Shown here in pieces: positions 36,964 through 48,060 of a stretch of DNA of 64,000 nt. The notes under the pieces were generated by a model. It searched no databases, was not told the DNA's origin, and was given only the letters and a program-made list of their open reading frames with translations. The stretch spans positions 26,142,501 to 26,206,500 of the forward strand of contig JAPQWV010000002.1 in assembly GCA_027422505.1 (NCBI GenBank), written 5' to 3'. Source of the stretch: Craterostigma plantagineum. Taxonomy: Eukaryota; Streptophyta; Magnoliopsida; Lamiales; Linderniaceae. Within the stretch, counting starts at the first letter, position 1. Each line of letters opens with the position of its first letter. Position numbers and translations under genes: made by a program.

Positions 36964-38197
36964 TGTGTTGCAAGGTTGTGGATTGTGGCCTGTAGATCTT
37001 GAAAATTGGTGTTGACCCTCGTCTCCAGACTTTGGAAACGTTCCTCTGCCTTGCGATTCTCATTGCCTTGTATCGCTACCAATTTGTCGAGTGCTTCCTC
37101 CCAACTTGCTTTCGGTTGTTGTGGTTGTGTATTTTGTTGTCCTTGATGCTTCTGAAAAGGTGGTCGCTCTTGTTGGCTCGAAAATCCCGGAGGCTTCTCG
37201 TAGTGTGAATTGCCATACGATAGGTTTGGATGATTTCTCCAACTCGGATCGTAAGTGTTTGAGTATACGTTCTTTGATTTGTTGTGGACGAAGTTGGCTG
37301 ACTCCGGATCCTTGGCTTGCATCGCATCTAGCCTCCGGTGAATAGCCTCAAATTGTGCTTCCATTGAACTATTTATCTCATGCACGCCAGCTGTCCGTCG
37401 GTCTAGATCTTGTACCGTGTATCTCGCCGGGTAGGCCGCAACCCTCTCGATGGTTGCGAGTGCGTCAGTATCTCCTAACTCCATGAAACTTCGCCCACAC
37501 CCTCCATCAACGATTCGCTTATTTTGTGTGCTTAATCCTAAAAAGAACGACTGCATTTGTACGATCAATGGGATGTTGTGATTTGGGTATTGCTGAGGAG
37601 ATTCTTGTATCTGTTCCATGCGTCGCTTAGTGTTTCTCCTCCTTGTTGTTTGAAGTTTACGAGTTCAGCCCTAATTTCGCTTGTTCTTGATAACGGGTAG
37701 TATTTGCCCAGGAAACATTCTACCAGTTCATCCCAACTATGTATGGATGCATGCGGCAGTGACGAAAACCATTCGGAAGCTTTCCCTGCTAAAGAAAACG
37801 GAAAGAATGTCAGTTTTATCACTTCTCGAGAAACACCTGGATATTTAATAGTTTTGCAAATTTGTGAGAATTTGGTAATATGGGCATTTGCGTCCTCATT
37901 CGTCAGGCCACTGAATGTTGAACCGGTCACCATTTGTATAGTAACAGGTTTGATCTCGAATTGGTTATTTGGTCCTGGTGGAATGGCAATTGGATCATTG
38001 TCATCGAAGTGCCCAGGAAGTGCTTGGCTTAGCAAAGTGGGTCGTAGAGCAACCATCCCGTGATTGTGTTGTTCCTCATGATTCTCCTCTCGTTCTTGAT
38101 CCTCCATCTTTTGTCTAGGATTTCGGTTGTTGCGTCGGCACGTCACCTCGATTTCTGCGTCGAATAATAATGGTCCCTTATATGAGTTTCGTGTCAT
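36960..38197 (-). pseudogene. Athila-like gag, one internal frameshift
   Basis: The first frame (38197-37565) carries a Gln/Glu-rich start and the gag core: QMVTGSTFSGLTNEDANAHI, FFPFSLAGKASEWFSSLP, WDELVECFLGKYYPLSRTSE, ETLSDAWNRYKNLL. A one-base shift at 37565-37619 moves to the next frame, with IVQMQSFFLGLSTQNKRIVD, a Gln/Pro-rich section and a coiled coil (EERFQSLETRVNTNFQDLQA). A further shift near 36960 leads into the protease region. It forms capsid-like particles in intact relatives. No zinc knuckle is visible, as is usual for Athila. Confidence 0.88.
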
Positions 38198-38627
38198 GCA
38201 CCGAATAATATTTCTGCAAAGGATTTAAATCAACGTAAATAAGTCCGGTAAAAATAATACTAATAATAATAAAGTAGTGATGACTTAGCTAATAATATTA
38301 ATGCAAATTATAATATACTAAAATAATAATATTTATATAAAAAAATAATACTTCTACTGCAAAAATAATAATAATAATAGTAATAATTATGATACTAATA
38401 AAAATAATAATATTTTTTAGATATATATAATTGGTAGTGATGTACGGAAAAATAATAATAATAGTAATAAAAAATAAAATGATGATGATATAATGAAGAT
38501 AATATTAATATTATTAATAATAACGCTTCTACTTGAAGAATATATCTATATATTATAATAATACTAATAAAAATTTATAAAAATAGTTTCTAAATTAAAC
38601 TCGGAATTAAACTTAAAATTAATGCTG

Positions 38628-38645
38628 TCCCCGGCAACGGCGCCA
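38628..38645 (-). promoter_or_regulatory. Primer-binding site (tRNA-Asp type)
   Basis: On the minus strand TGGCGCCGTTGCCGGGGA, six bases inside the LTR. This 18-mer is the usual Athila/Tat primer-binding site. Confidence 0.93.
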
Positions 38646-38651
38646 AAAACT

Positions 38652-40257
38652 TGACACGCTCGAATACTAGCAAGTGTACTAGGTCGTGCAAGTAGTATAA
38701 AATAGACGTGAGTCCAAGTATCGATCCACGAGGACAACTCGATTAATTTTAAGATATTCTTATGAAATTTAATCTAGACTAAAGCGAATTTTAAATAAGG
38801 TATTTTATGATTTTTGAAATTAAAAATAATCAAACCAGATAAAAGCGTAAATAAACAACAAACGCAACGATTGACGACAAGGCGATCAAGGCGCATGCTC
38901 GGCACGCATTATTCCTACGTCTTCACGCAGTTAGTCATAAATAATCAATACGAGTCTCAGTCAAGGTAGAATTTCCTAAAATAATCGCTACTCGTTTGTC
39001 CCGCAATAACGATTCTATGCGATAGAGAACCAATCCCTATATGTCTATATGACTGTAGTTTCTACGCACGCATTTAGCATTTATGAAATTCCCCGAGTTT
39101 AACGCTTTCGGTGCCTAAGATCTCGGAAACCACACCTACGAAACCGAATTCCATCTCTGGTCGGTTTTACGTTGTGGTGTCCCATATTTATCGTCTAACC
39201 AGTCTAATCACTTTGTCCGTCTCATAAACCAATCAAATATCGTGCATATGTTGATCAGACACACGCAAGCATTTAACTCAAACATAGGACACATGACTCG
39301 ATTCGTACGATTAAATATAATAAAACAGCATTATCACGTAGTCATAATACGGCCTAACACGGCCTCAATCAAACAGAAATTTAAGCACGCATATTAATAA
39401 ACGAGAAACACAAAATATTCAACGTAGACATTTATATAATTAAAACGACGTAAAACTTCCCTTAGCACAATGACGCCGTGTTCCCTCGAGGTCTCTCGTC
39501 CTATCTCGGTAAGAAATCTCACCTCGCAAGCTGTCAAAAAGCTTTGGTGCGCGTCTGAATTGCTCCGTCGATGAGTTGTTGTGGCGCTTTGGTAACGGGA
39601 GTTGCTTGCTTGGTGCGTGTGAGCTGCCAATTTATTGAGCGTGAATGGCCTTTGCACAAGCTGAAATGGAGACAATTACTTAAGTGCTTAGTGGGTGTCT
39701 TCTGCCTTCTTTCTTCGATAAATGAAAAGGGGTTTTGGATGTATCTCAGCCTTGTAAGCTTGTGTGTGGCTTTGTGTGATGCTCTCCCCCTTTTTCATGT
39801 ACGTGAAGAATCCTTTTTATATGCCATGTGAGAGCAAAATTGGTCAATTTCATCTTTATCATTGCGCAGCCTTCTCTTTGTATTTTTCTTTTATTTTCCA
39901 TCCTTGAGCACATAAGAAATCTTCCAGCTGCAAAAAAAAAATGGAATTTTCTTCCTTAGTAAACGCCTTGAGCCGTGTGTGTATCTTGAGCTGCCTTGAG
40001 GATTTGTCCTTTCCTTATCCAATGATGCTTCGCCAATAGAATTGAGTTAATCCTTATATTAATGGTATATGTTTTTCCTTAATTTCCGCAAGTTCTATTC
40101 ATGTTCGAGTCTTTTCGTGTTTGTCTAATTTTCCTCCAATATATGCGCTACAACAAATACGAACGTAAACATAGGATATTTAAGGGCACCTCGATAAATA
40201 ACAACCGAAAACACGTTATTACGTGGTATAAATGTTAGGTAAAATTCTAACTTATCA
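38652..40257 (-). mobile_element. 5' LTR of the Athila-like element
   Basis: 1606 bp, TG...CA ends. It lacks a stretch of about 30 bp that the 3' LTR has near 30685. Short minus-strand frames inside are not genes. Confidence 0.92.
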
Positions 40258-40429
40258 GTACTGCTTGGTGCTTGTAAACATTTGATGCTATGATATCTAA
40301 GCATGTTGGTATTTTCCGAATTTGGTATGATAATCAAAGTTGTGGGTTTAATAATTTGAGATCAAATAATCAGAACTGATAGTATAATTAGGTCTTCTGT
40401 TGACAAAATAAATAAGGGTACTAAAATTT

Positions 40430-41345
40430 ATACAAAAAAAAATTAGGCATTATACCAACTAATTTTCCTATTATACTAGAAATTGAGGAGATTATACTAT
40501 CTATTTTCGTTATTATACCAATAAATATTGTTATTTTAAATTTAATCAGCGAAATTGAATTATATACCAACTAATTTTTGCAACTATACCAGAAATTATG
40601 AAAATTATACCAGATATTTTCGTTATTATACCTTCTTTCATTGTTATTATACCAATAAATATAGTTATATTAATTTTATACAGCAAAATTGGAGATTATA
40701 CCAACTAATTTTGCTATTATACCAGAAACTTTGTAAATTATACCATAATAATTAGGTCATCTAATTGTAAAATAATCTTGTGTATGGGTAGAATAACCAA
40801 TTGTATTAGTATAATTAGATCTTTTATTGGTATTATAATTGTTAAAATCATTCAGTATTTGTTGGTATAATAACCGGAATTGCTGGTATAATCTTATCAT
40901 GTGTTGGTTATATGCGAATTTAGTCAAATATATGGTGGTATAATAAACAAGTTGTTTGGTATGATGTTATACAATGTAATTCGGGTAGAATAGCTAAAAC
41001 AGATGGTATAATGCGATCTTTTGTTGGTATAATAGTCAGAAATTGAATGGAAAAATAATAATATATAAATGAGTTATTGGTATAATTATTTGAATATTTG
41101 TTGGTATAATATTCCCTTTCGTTGGTATAATTTCTGCCGTTCGTGGTATGATGTGCAAAGATTATTTCATATATAAAAATTATAATAACACTATTTGTTG
41201 GTATAAAGTAATAACAATTGGTATAATTTTTAAATTGGACTTGGTATAAAAATTGAAACAATTGGTATAATATCTATTTTTATTGGTAGAATTATATGTT
41301 CGATTTTGGGTATAATTAGTTGTTTTCATGGTATAATACTTGCTA
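40430..41345. repeat. ATTATACCA / TGGTATAAT motif array with an orientation switch
   Basis: About a dozen ATTATACCA-like motifs run from 40448 to 40745. After 40760 about twenty motifs appear as TGGTATAAT, continuing to about 41335. Spacing is irregular, 20-40 bp. No gene. Confidence 0.85.
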
Positions 41346-41951
41346 CATGTGATGTAATAATCTGAAAGTTTTTTAAATCCTTAAAGAAGGGTTATTTTCG
41401 TCTTTTCAAGCGATTGGGGTATTAAACAGGAAAATTTTAACAGAATGGTAGTGATCCGGAATAAATAATTCGAGAGATATTTAAGAGGAAGTTTAAACTT
41501 CAAGTGGGACTGATAAGGAATGTACCCTTTTATTTGCTTGTTTGGGCTTTTGAAGAGGTGAACAATGCTGCGAATGTGTGCGTGTACGGAAGCTTCAAGC
41601 TTGGGATTTGAGGTGTTATTTTATTTATATGGGCGTCTTTTACCTTCTGATTTTGGGCCTAACTGTTTCATCTCTAAGCCCATTCAGTTAAGGATATCAG
41701 AGAGATTAAGCCCATTCAATGTTAATAATTCTATTTTGGACATAGATTTTTTCAAAAATCATCTTACATATTGGTAGTTGTCCCGATTTTTCTTGCCGTA
41801 GAAGCAGATATTTTGAACTGACATATTCATCGGTATGGAGACTCGATTATTGTCTTAGTTGGACACAATTTCATACCAAGTTTCATTGTCTCTAATTTTA
41901 TTTTTTTTACAATGGTCTATTATTCTTTATATGATCTTTACACGTAACTAT
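41346..41951. other. No recognisable gene
   Basis: AT-rich stretch. The phrase GGGTTATTTTCGTCTTTTC near 41390 resembles non-coding ends of plant DNA transposons, and a short Cys/Leu-rich frame at 41565-41777 matches nothing I know. Confidence 0.4.
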
Positions 41952-42322
41952 CCATTTATATACAAAAATTCGCAAATCAGACCCCTATCAGATTTTTTTA
42001 TATGCAGATACCTGTCAGAATAAATTTTTGCAGATTGTACCGTTCCGCTGCAAGTACGTCATTGAACACATTTAGGTAGCAAATGAAAACATATTGTGGT
42101 ACGTAATATAGTAAGAAAATAGTACATCATACATTAAGGTACTATATAGATCGTATATAGCTATCATATGTGGGTATCATATATATGCGTGACATGGTAC
42201 TTAACTTAATACACATACAGAAAGGTACGTCAAGGCTGTAAAAATGGTACACACAATCGAACGGGTATTTATATGAATTTTTCTGACAGAAATCTGACTT
42301 GCAAAAGTTTTATGTAAATAGG
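41952..42322. mobile_element. Candidate MITE with imperfect 65-bp inverted ends
   Basis: The left end CCATTTATATACAAAAATTC and the complement of the right end, CCTATTTACATAAAACTTTT, align, and the similarity goes on through CAAATCAG/CAAGTCAG and further. TAT flanks both ends. The interior (GTAC-rich) has no gene. Confidence 0.55.
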
Positions 42323-42736
42323 TATTTTTCTTTAGATACACCTGTATCGTACACAATATCTAAAAGTAATGGGTGAAGGCCGTCAACTTCCACGTCCTTG
42401 TTTTACTAACTTCGTTATTGCAACCAAGTCAATCGTAACTGCTCTCCACTCCCCATTTCAAAGTCTAGCATAGCAGCCATATATCTTCATGACGCGTTAC
42501 GTTTATACGATTCTTCATTCGCAAATATCTTCCTGGATTTAAATAAATTGATTACTTTTTATAGTGCACATTTTCGGACCTTGACCATTAAAAACTTGAA
42601 AATCTACAACAAGTCGTTTATGGAATTTTCTTGCAACTAACTACTCATCAAAAATAATCTCGCCCTTCCTTTTCGCATTAATTGTACGCTGTAGGATTTC
42701 ACACAATACGACTTAGCTGACTTAGCTGACTTTTTG

Positions 42737-42850
42737 AGTCAAGCAATTCGTTTTCTTGACTGGTTCAATGATCAAGACATAAGTGGACACTATTCACTTT
42801 AGTTCTTGTCATAACTTAGTTGACTTTCGTCGTCTGAAACTCCTTTATAC
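42737..42850 (+). promoter_or_regulatory. Upstream region of the receptor kinase: W-box cluster and TATA-like box
   Basis: Three TTGACT W-box cores lie at 42737-42742 (minus), 42756-42761 and 42820-42825. They are the WRKY transcription-factor target typical of defence genes. TTTATACAT at about 42844 could be the TATA box, about 65 bp before the ATG. This is motif evidence only. Confidence 0.5.
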
Positions 42851-42910
42851 ATGCTCCATTTGCTACTGCTCAATATGCACCATTGCTAATCATCATCAAC
42901 TATTATAACC

Positions 42911-45876
42911 ATGCAAATGGATATCAAGCAGCTTATTTCCATCGTCGTCTTCACCACGACGGCCCTGCTCTTTTTCTTTCCCTTCCGTGGATTCTGCGCA
43001 GAATCAGACAGAATCATCTCCGGCGAGTTTCTAAAAGACCCCGAAACGATTACATCGAACAACACGCTATTCCAATTGGGTTTCTTCACCGTTCAGAACA
43101 CGACAAACCGCTACTTAGCCATCTTCCACGTCTTCTCCCCCGGCGAGGTTCTGTGGATAGCCAACAGAAACAAACCCTTAAAAGACTCGTCGGGGAGGGT
43201 TTCCATCTCAGAGCGAGGCAACCTCGTACTCACCGACGGCGACGGGGACATCCTATGGTCGACCAACATCACCACCAAGTTCCCGGCCAACGTCGGAGCT
43301 CAGATCCAAGACAATGGCAACCTCGTCCTGTACGAAAATTCGACGGACGGCGTTAGGTGGGACAGCTTCTCCCACCCGGCCCATGTCTGGATTCCGGCGA
43401 ACAAGCTCGTCGACGACACGAATACGGGTTTTCGGGTCAGGCTATCTTCGTGGAAGAACGAATCCGACCCGGAAATCGGAGAATACACCACGGGGCTTCA
43501 GGGTTTGAGAATCCCAGAAATCTTCATATGGAAAAACGAACGGCCGTACTACAGAGCTGGGCCATGGAACGGGCAAATCTTCATAGGAATGGCCGCACTT
43601 TACAAAACTGCGTACTCCAACGGTCTGAGGGTCACCGAGATGTCGCCGGGAAATTTCTACCTAAGCGCCTCCCAAGACAGATTCTTCACGAAATACACCA
43701 TACATCCGTCGGGAAAAGTGGAGAAGACGCTGTGGAACGATCAGAAGAAGGCTTGGGACCATATGTGGTCTGTGCCCAGCAACGATTGCGATGTGTACGG
43801 AAACTGTGGGTCTTTTGGAATCTGCGACCTGAGAAAACCCCAAAATAGGCTTTGTTCTTGCCTGAGGGGGTTTGTGCCGGCGGACAAGGAGGAGTGGGCT
43901 CGAGGGAATTGGACGAAAGGGTGTGTAAGAAGGACTCAGCTTCAGTGCAGTAATAATGGCGGCGGCGGCGGCGATGGTTTCTTGAGGACACGATTTGTGA
44001 AGGTGCCTGACTTTGCTGAGTCTTTTCCTTCGAGCCAGCTAAATGAGTGCCGAGAAATTTGTCTGAGAAACTGCTCTTGCTTAGCTTACGCACACGATCA
44101 GAGTAAGATTGGCTGTATGATTTGGTCCGAGAAATATGGTGAGTTGGTTGACACTCAGCAGTTCCCTGACGTCGGCGTGGATCTTTACATCCGCGTGGCA
44201 AAGTATGAGATTGGTAAATAATAAAATAATCTACACATTCTGGGTTGTAAATATGGTATGAAATTTCCGCTAAATTCGTCTGCTTTTTCTTTTTTTGTAT
44301 ATATGAAGATAAGTCTAGAGAGAGAAAGCTGCTGGTAATCTTACTGCCCGCCATTGGAGGTTCAGTTCTCATTCTTTCTGTTATCTTCATTGCTTGGTGG
44401 TGGATGGTCAAGAGAAAAGCCGGTAATAATGAATGACTTCACTTCTCTTATGTTACAAGTTTATGTACTTTCCTTAGATCATTTTGATACTAAATTGTGT
44501 TCTTGTAATAATAATAACAGGAGGAAGAAACAATAGAGATAAAATCAGCAACGGAGAAGATCCGTCTCTATTTTCCCGGGGCCCAATAATTGCCGTCGTG
44601 AACATCCCAGACGAGCAGTACAAGACAGTTCAAACTGAAGATCTAACGCTGTTCGCCTTCGAAACCCTAGCGAAGGCGACGAATGCGTTCGACGAACAAA
44701 ACATGCTGGGAAAGGGCGGCTTTGGCCACGTGTATAAAGGAATCTTACAGAACGGTAAGGAAATCGCAGTGAAGAGGCTCTCAGAAGCTTCGGGGCAAGG
44801 AAAAGGAGAGTTCATGAACGAAATGGTCGTAATTTCCAGGCTACAACATCGAAACCTCGTAAGGCTGATAGGATGCTGCGCGGAGAAGGAAGAGAAGATG
44901 CTCGTCTACGAATACATGCCTAACAAAAGCCTCGACATTTGCCTCTTCGGTATATGCGATAGATAGTTTGTCTCTTATTACAATTTGCGAATTCTTGCGC
45001 ATTTTTTTTTGTTGTAATAAGAGTTAATATCGTTAATTCGCAGATGGTGCTTCACCGCCGCTAAAGAATTGGAAGACGAGGTTTAATATTATAGAAGGCA
45101 TCGGGCGTGGACTACTTTATCTCCACAGAGACTCGAGACTGAGGATAATCCACAGAGATCTCAAGCCGAGCAATGTGCTGCTCGACAATGAATGGAACCC
45201 TAAAATCTCCGATTTTGGGATGGCGAGGATTTTCGAAACCAATCAGGATCAAGAAAATACAGCAAGGGTCGTTGGAACATAGTAAGAACTTCTTAGCGCT
45301 TTTGTGTGTGTGTGTGTGTTTTTTCGCGAAGTGTTTAATGAGATAGCCGCGATGAATTTCAGCGGATACATGGCGCCGGAGTACGCATTGGAGGGCAGAT
45401 ATTCGGAAAAATCCGACGTTTACAGCTTCGGCGTACTGATGCTTGAGATAATCAGCGGGAAAAAGAACACTCATTACAAGAACGACGAATCGCCTATGAG
45501 CATTCTAGGATGCGTATGTCCTAACATCTCCGTCTCTCTCGATTTATTACAGCAAAAAGCGTTTAATTTGCTTAAAATGCAGGCTTGGGAGCTGTGGAAA
45601 GAAGGGAACGGGTCGAATTTCGTGGATGAAAACGTAGTGCCTTCGAAGAATGAAGTCGGCGAGATTGTTCGATGCATTCAAATAGCACTTTTGTGCGTCC
45701 AAGAATTTGCGAACGAAAGGCCCACGATTCAAAACGTACTATCGATGCTCAGCCGAGAGATCGTGGACGTGGACGTGCCCCAAAAACCCGTCTTTGCGGA
45801 GATGAGTGCGAATTCGAGCGGGCAAGTTGGATACTCCATCAACCAAATCACAGCCACGGTGCTATATGGGAGATGA
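42911..45876 (+). CDS. G-type lectin S-receptor-like serine/threonine kinase
   Basis: Plasma-membrane receptor kinase. CDS joins 42911-44213, 44309-44422, 44521-44949, 45044-45281, 45363-45513 and 45583-45876: 2529 bases, 842 residues, all borders GT-AG, no internal stop, a normal length for the family. Domains: signal peptide (about 1-30, cleavage after GFCA); mannose-binding B-lectin ([16 protein letters not shown]); S-locus glycoprotein domain ([24 protein letters not shown]); PAN domain ([16 protein letters not shown]); transmembrane 442-468; kinase with [11 protein letters not shown] at 536-546, Lys557, HRD at 652-654, DFG at 672-674 and APE, so all catalytic residues are present. The ATG at 42911 precedes the signal peptide; Met3 is an alternative. 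It probably senses an extracellular or wall-derived signal; the ligand is unknown. This is the only clearly host gene here. Confidence is high for the family, not for an orthologue. Confidence 0.96.
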
Positions 45877-46579
45877 AAACGTGTTGAATGAATTCACCTG
45901 CTATCTCTTTATTTCTTGGACTTTCTTTTACAGGATTTTCGTCTTTGCTTTTGTTACGTTGCCGGAATTTTATGTCGGCGGTCGTCTGAAGTCGTCGAAG
46001 TCGTTAATGTTGTCAGTTGTGTCACCATCTCGTGGAAATTGAGTCGAAATTGTCACTTTCTCTACTTGCAGATGAGATGTTTTGTAATCAATTCGCAGAG
46101 GACGGGGTAAGAAATTACGTTACTGCACGAGGGGGAATGGGTAGGGCAAAATTGATTGTGATTGGGTTAATAATTGGGGGAAATCATCAATTTGGGGGAA
46201 ATGTGATGCGATTAGAGTTGGAATCCGATTGGCCACGTCTTTACCACGGTCCACGAAACAGCTTGCAGCACACGTGGCATTTGATTTTAACGATTGGCAA
46301 AAGGCATTTCCCTCCACATATAATATTGAAATATCACATTGGTCTTTGTCTCGAGTCAAAGACTCAAAGCATGTGTTGCTCTTATTTTCTTAGATAGAAA
46401 GATTAGCTCTATAATAAAAAAAAAAACCATTAACGGGTTTTGAAAACCGGACCGCTTCTGACGGGAAATCGGTGAACCGGTCGGTTTTCCGGTTTGGTCC
46501 CGGTCCGGTTTCAGCTTTAATTAAAAAAAAATAATGAAAACTAGATAAAGGCCATAAAGTGAAAAAAAGATTAATATTA
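45877..46579. other. 3' flank of the kinase gene, no further gene seen
   Basis: Probable 3' untranslated sequence, then a spacer. 46430-46520 is rich in AACCGG/CCGGTT palindromic words (ACCGGTCGGTTTTCCGGTTT), of a type common in plant repeats. Short frames here lack homology clues. Confidence 0.5.
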
Positions 46580-46660
46580 GTTGTCGGGTCTAGTGGTGAA
46601 GTTTTGGGTTTATTACCCAATGGTCTTGGGTTCGCTCCTCAAACCTTCGTGGTTTTTAAT
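46580..46660 (+). mobile_element. tRNA-like SINE head fragment
   Basis: TCTAGTGGTGAAG resembles a Pol III A box, and GGGTTCGCTCC about 35 bases on resembles a B box (GGTTCGANNCC). No tail or target duplication was defined, because it runs into the foldback element. Confidence 0.5.
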
Positions 46661-47175
46661 TAAATGTTAAAAAAATTCAACTATGGACAAAATAAACAAC
46701 TATAAAAACCATTAATAAAACAGACATTCTCGTAATCCCAGGTTACGAGTTACTAACTCGTATTACTAGAATACGAGTTACTTGTCCACGTTGGGCTGAC
46801 ATGGTATTTGAATTAACTCGTAATCCCAAGATACGAGTTACTCTTTTTTTTTAACTTATTTTATATTTATTAATTATATAATCCACCAAGTCATAAATCA
46901 TCGTTATCTCGTGTGATATACATAATAAAAATCAATAAATGCATCTAATTTATTGTTTGTTTGGCGACGATTAAAATGATATGCATATCTTATATTTTTC
47001 GAACATCGGAAATATTTAATTATTTTTCAAATACCAGCCCAACGTGGACAAGTAACTCGTATTCTAGTAATACGAGTTAGTAACTCGTAACCTGGGACTA
47101 CGAAAATGTCTGTTTTATTAATAATTTTTATTAGTTGTTTATTTTGTTAATGATTGAATTTTTTTAATTATTTAA
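46650..47175. mobile_element. Foldback element, copy 2
   Basis: Inverted arms of about 145 bp. The left arm runs from GGTTTTTAATTAAATG through TTAATAAAACAGACATT, CGTAATCCCAGGTTACG, CGTATTACTAGAATACG and CCACGTTGGGCT. The right arm (47036-47175) is its reverse complement with few mismatches. The middle is AT-rich and has no gene. It is related to the repeat at 4988-5235 by its right flank and by its CGTAN/NTACG palindromes. Confidence 0.82.
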
Positions 47176-47279
47176 CTAAAAACCCTCATATATTATAATT
47201 ACTCGTGAACCCAATATTTTATTGTTATTTAATTTTGACCATAAGTTTAAAGATTTAATTTTATCAACCCATTTATATT

Positions 47280-47535
47280 TAATTTTAGGGACAATCGGAT
47301 TTCAGGCCCCATTGTATTTTTAAATTAGGGTCCAGGCCCATCTCAGAAAAATTTAATTTCAGGGATCCATTTCAGAATTGAAGTTCGAATTAAGGTTGTT
47401 GGAAGAAAATACCCTTATAAAATAGTAGTTGAAGTGGTATCCAGCGCCCTAGTGCTGTTATCAAATTTCAGTATATTGTTATCAGTTATCACATAACAGG
47501 AAGTGTTATTCAGCACAAATATTGTGTTATTATAT
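47280..47535. repeat. Dispersed repeat, copy A
   Basis: TTAATTTTAGGG, CAGGCCC twice, GAAAATACCCTTA and CAGTATATTGTTA occur in the same order and similar spacing as at 51406-51720. Probably one MITE-like family. No coding capacity. Confidence 0.5.
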
Positions 47536-47806
47536 GGCTAATAAGTGTTATTAATAGAATAAAATGAGTTTTGACAATCACAATAAGCATTCTGATAAAT
47601 GAAATCTATATTATATTTTATACCCCGTAAAAGCGTCGTATCGGTTGATATTAATATAAATTTCTTAGCACTTATAAAGTTTTGTCCATTTTGGGGTCTT
47701 TGTGCAATTTTAGCATAAGATTCGGGTCTGTGTTGCAATTTATGAGATTTGGTCAAATAAATCACTCCATTTCATAAACTAGACCGATGAAGACACGGTC
47801 CTTGAA

Positions 47807-48060
47807 GCCAATGACCCATTGGCCTAGTGGTTAAGGGGGAGGCCTCAAAGGTCATGTGGCTAGGAGGTCACGGGATCAAATCCCACCTCTCACATTTCCT
47901 TTGAGAAGTCCTCATGGGCCTTAGGCCCATGACTATCCCTGTTGGGTGGGTTTGGGGCGCATTCACCTAACCCCGGGGATTAGTCCCACCTCTGGAATGT
48001 GTGGCGGTTAGCCCATAGCTGGGCAGTGTGGGGATACCTCGGGACCGAAAAAAAAAAAAA
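47807..48060 (+). mobile_element. Full-length tRNA-derived SINE with 15-bp target duplication
   Basis: 254 bp. The A box is in TGGCCTAGTGGTTAAGG (47820-47836) and the B box in GGGATCAAATCCC (47872-47884). The body ends in a 13-A tail. It is flanked by the perfect duplication GACACGGTCCTTGAA (47792-47806 and 48061-48075). Pol III transcribed and mobilised by LINE machinery in this class. The perfect duplication points to a recent insertion. Confidence 0.93.

Larger units (their letters stand above)
29304..40257 (-). mobile_element. Athila-like Ty3/gypsy retrotransposon, near full length
   Basis: 10,954 bp in minus orientation: 5' LTR 40257-38652, primer-binding site 38645-38628, AT-rich leader to about 38200, gag, protease-RT-RNase H-integrase, a 1.85-kb non-coding tail, a polypurine tract (GTTTGGGGGTTGT, 30952-30940) and the 3' LTR 30939-29304. 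The LTRs are close to 98% identical by eye, apart from a 30-bp indel. The tRNA-Asp primer-binding site and RT motifs fit the Athila lineage. No env-like frame was found. Four frameshifts disable it. The flanking bases (CTTGAT left, GTACTG right) show no target duplication. Confidence 0.93.

Noticed and set aside
43300..44411. Several frames on both strands inside the kinase exon 1
   Set aside because: Shadows of the receptor kinase, which has the signal peptide, domains and exon borders.
46580..46660. tRNA gene
   Set aside because: A and B box-like words are present but no cloverleaf or acceptor stem can be formed; better explained as a SINE head.
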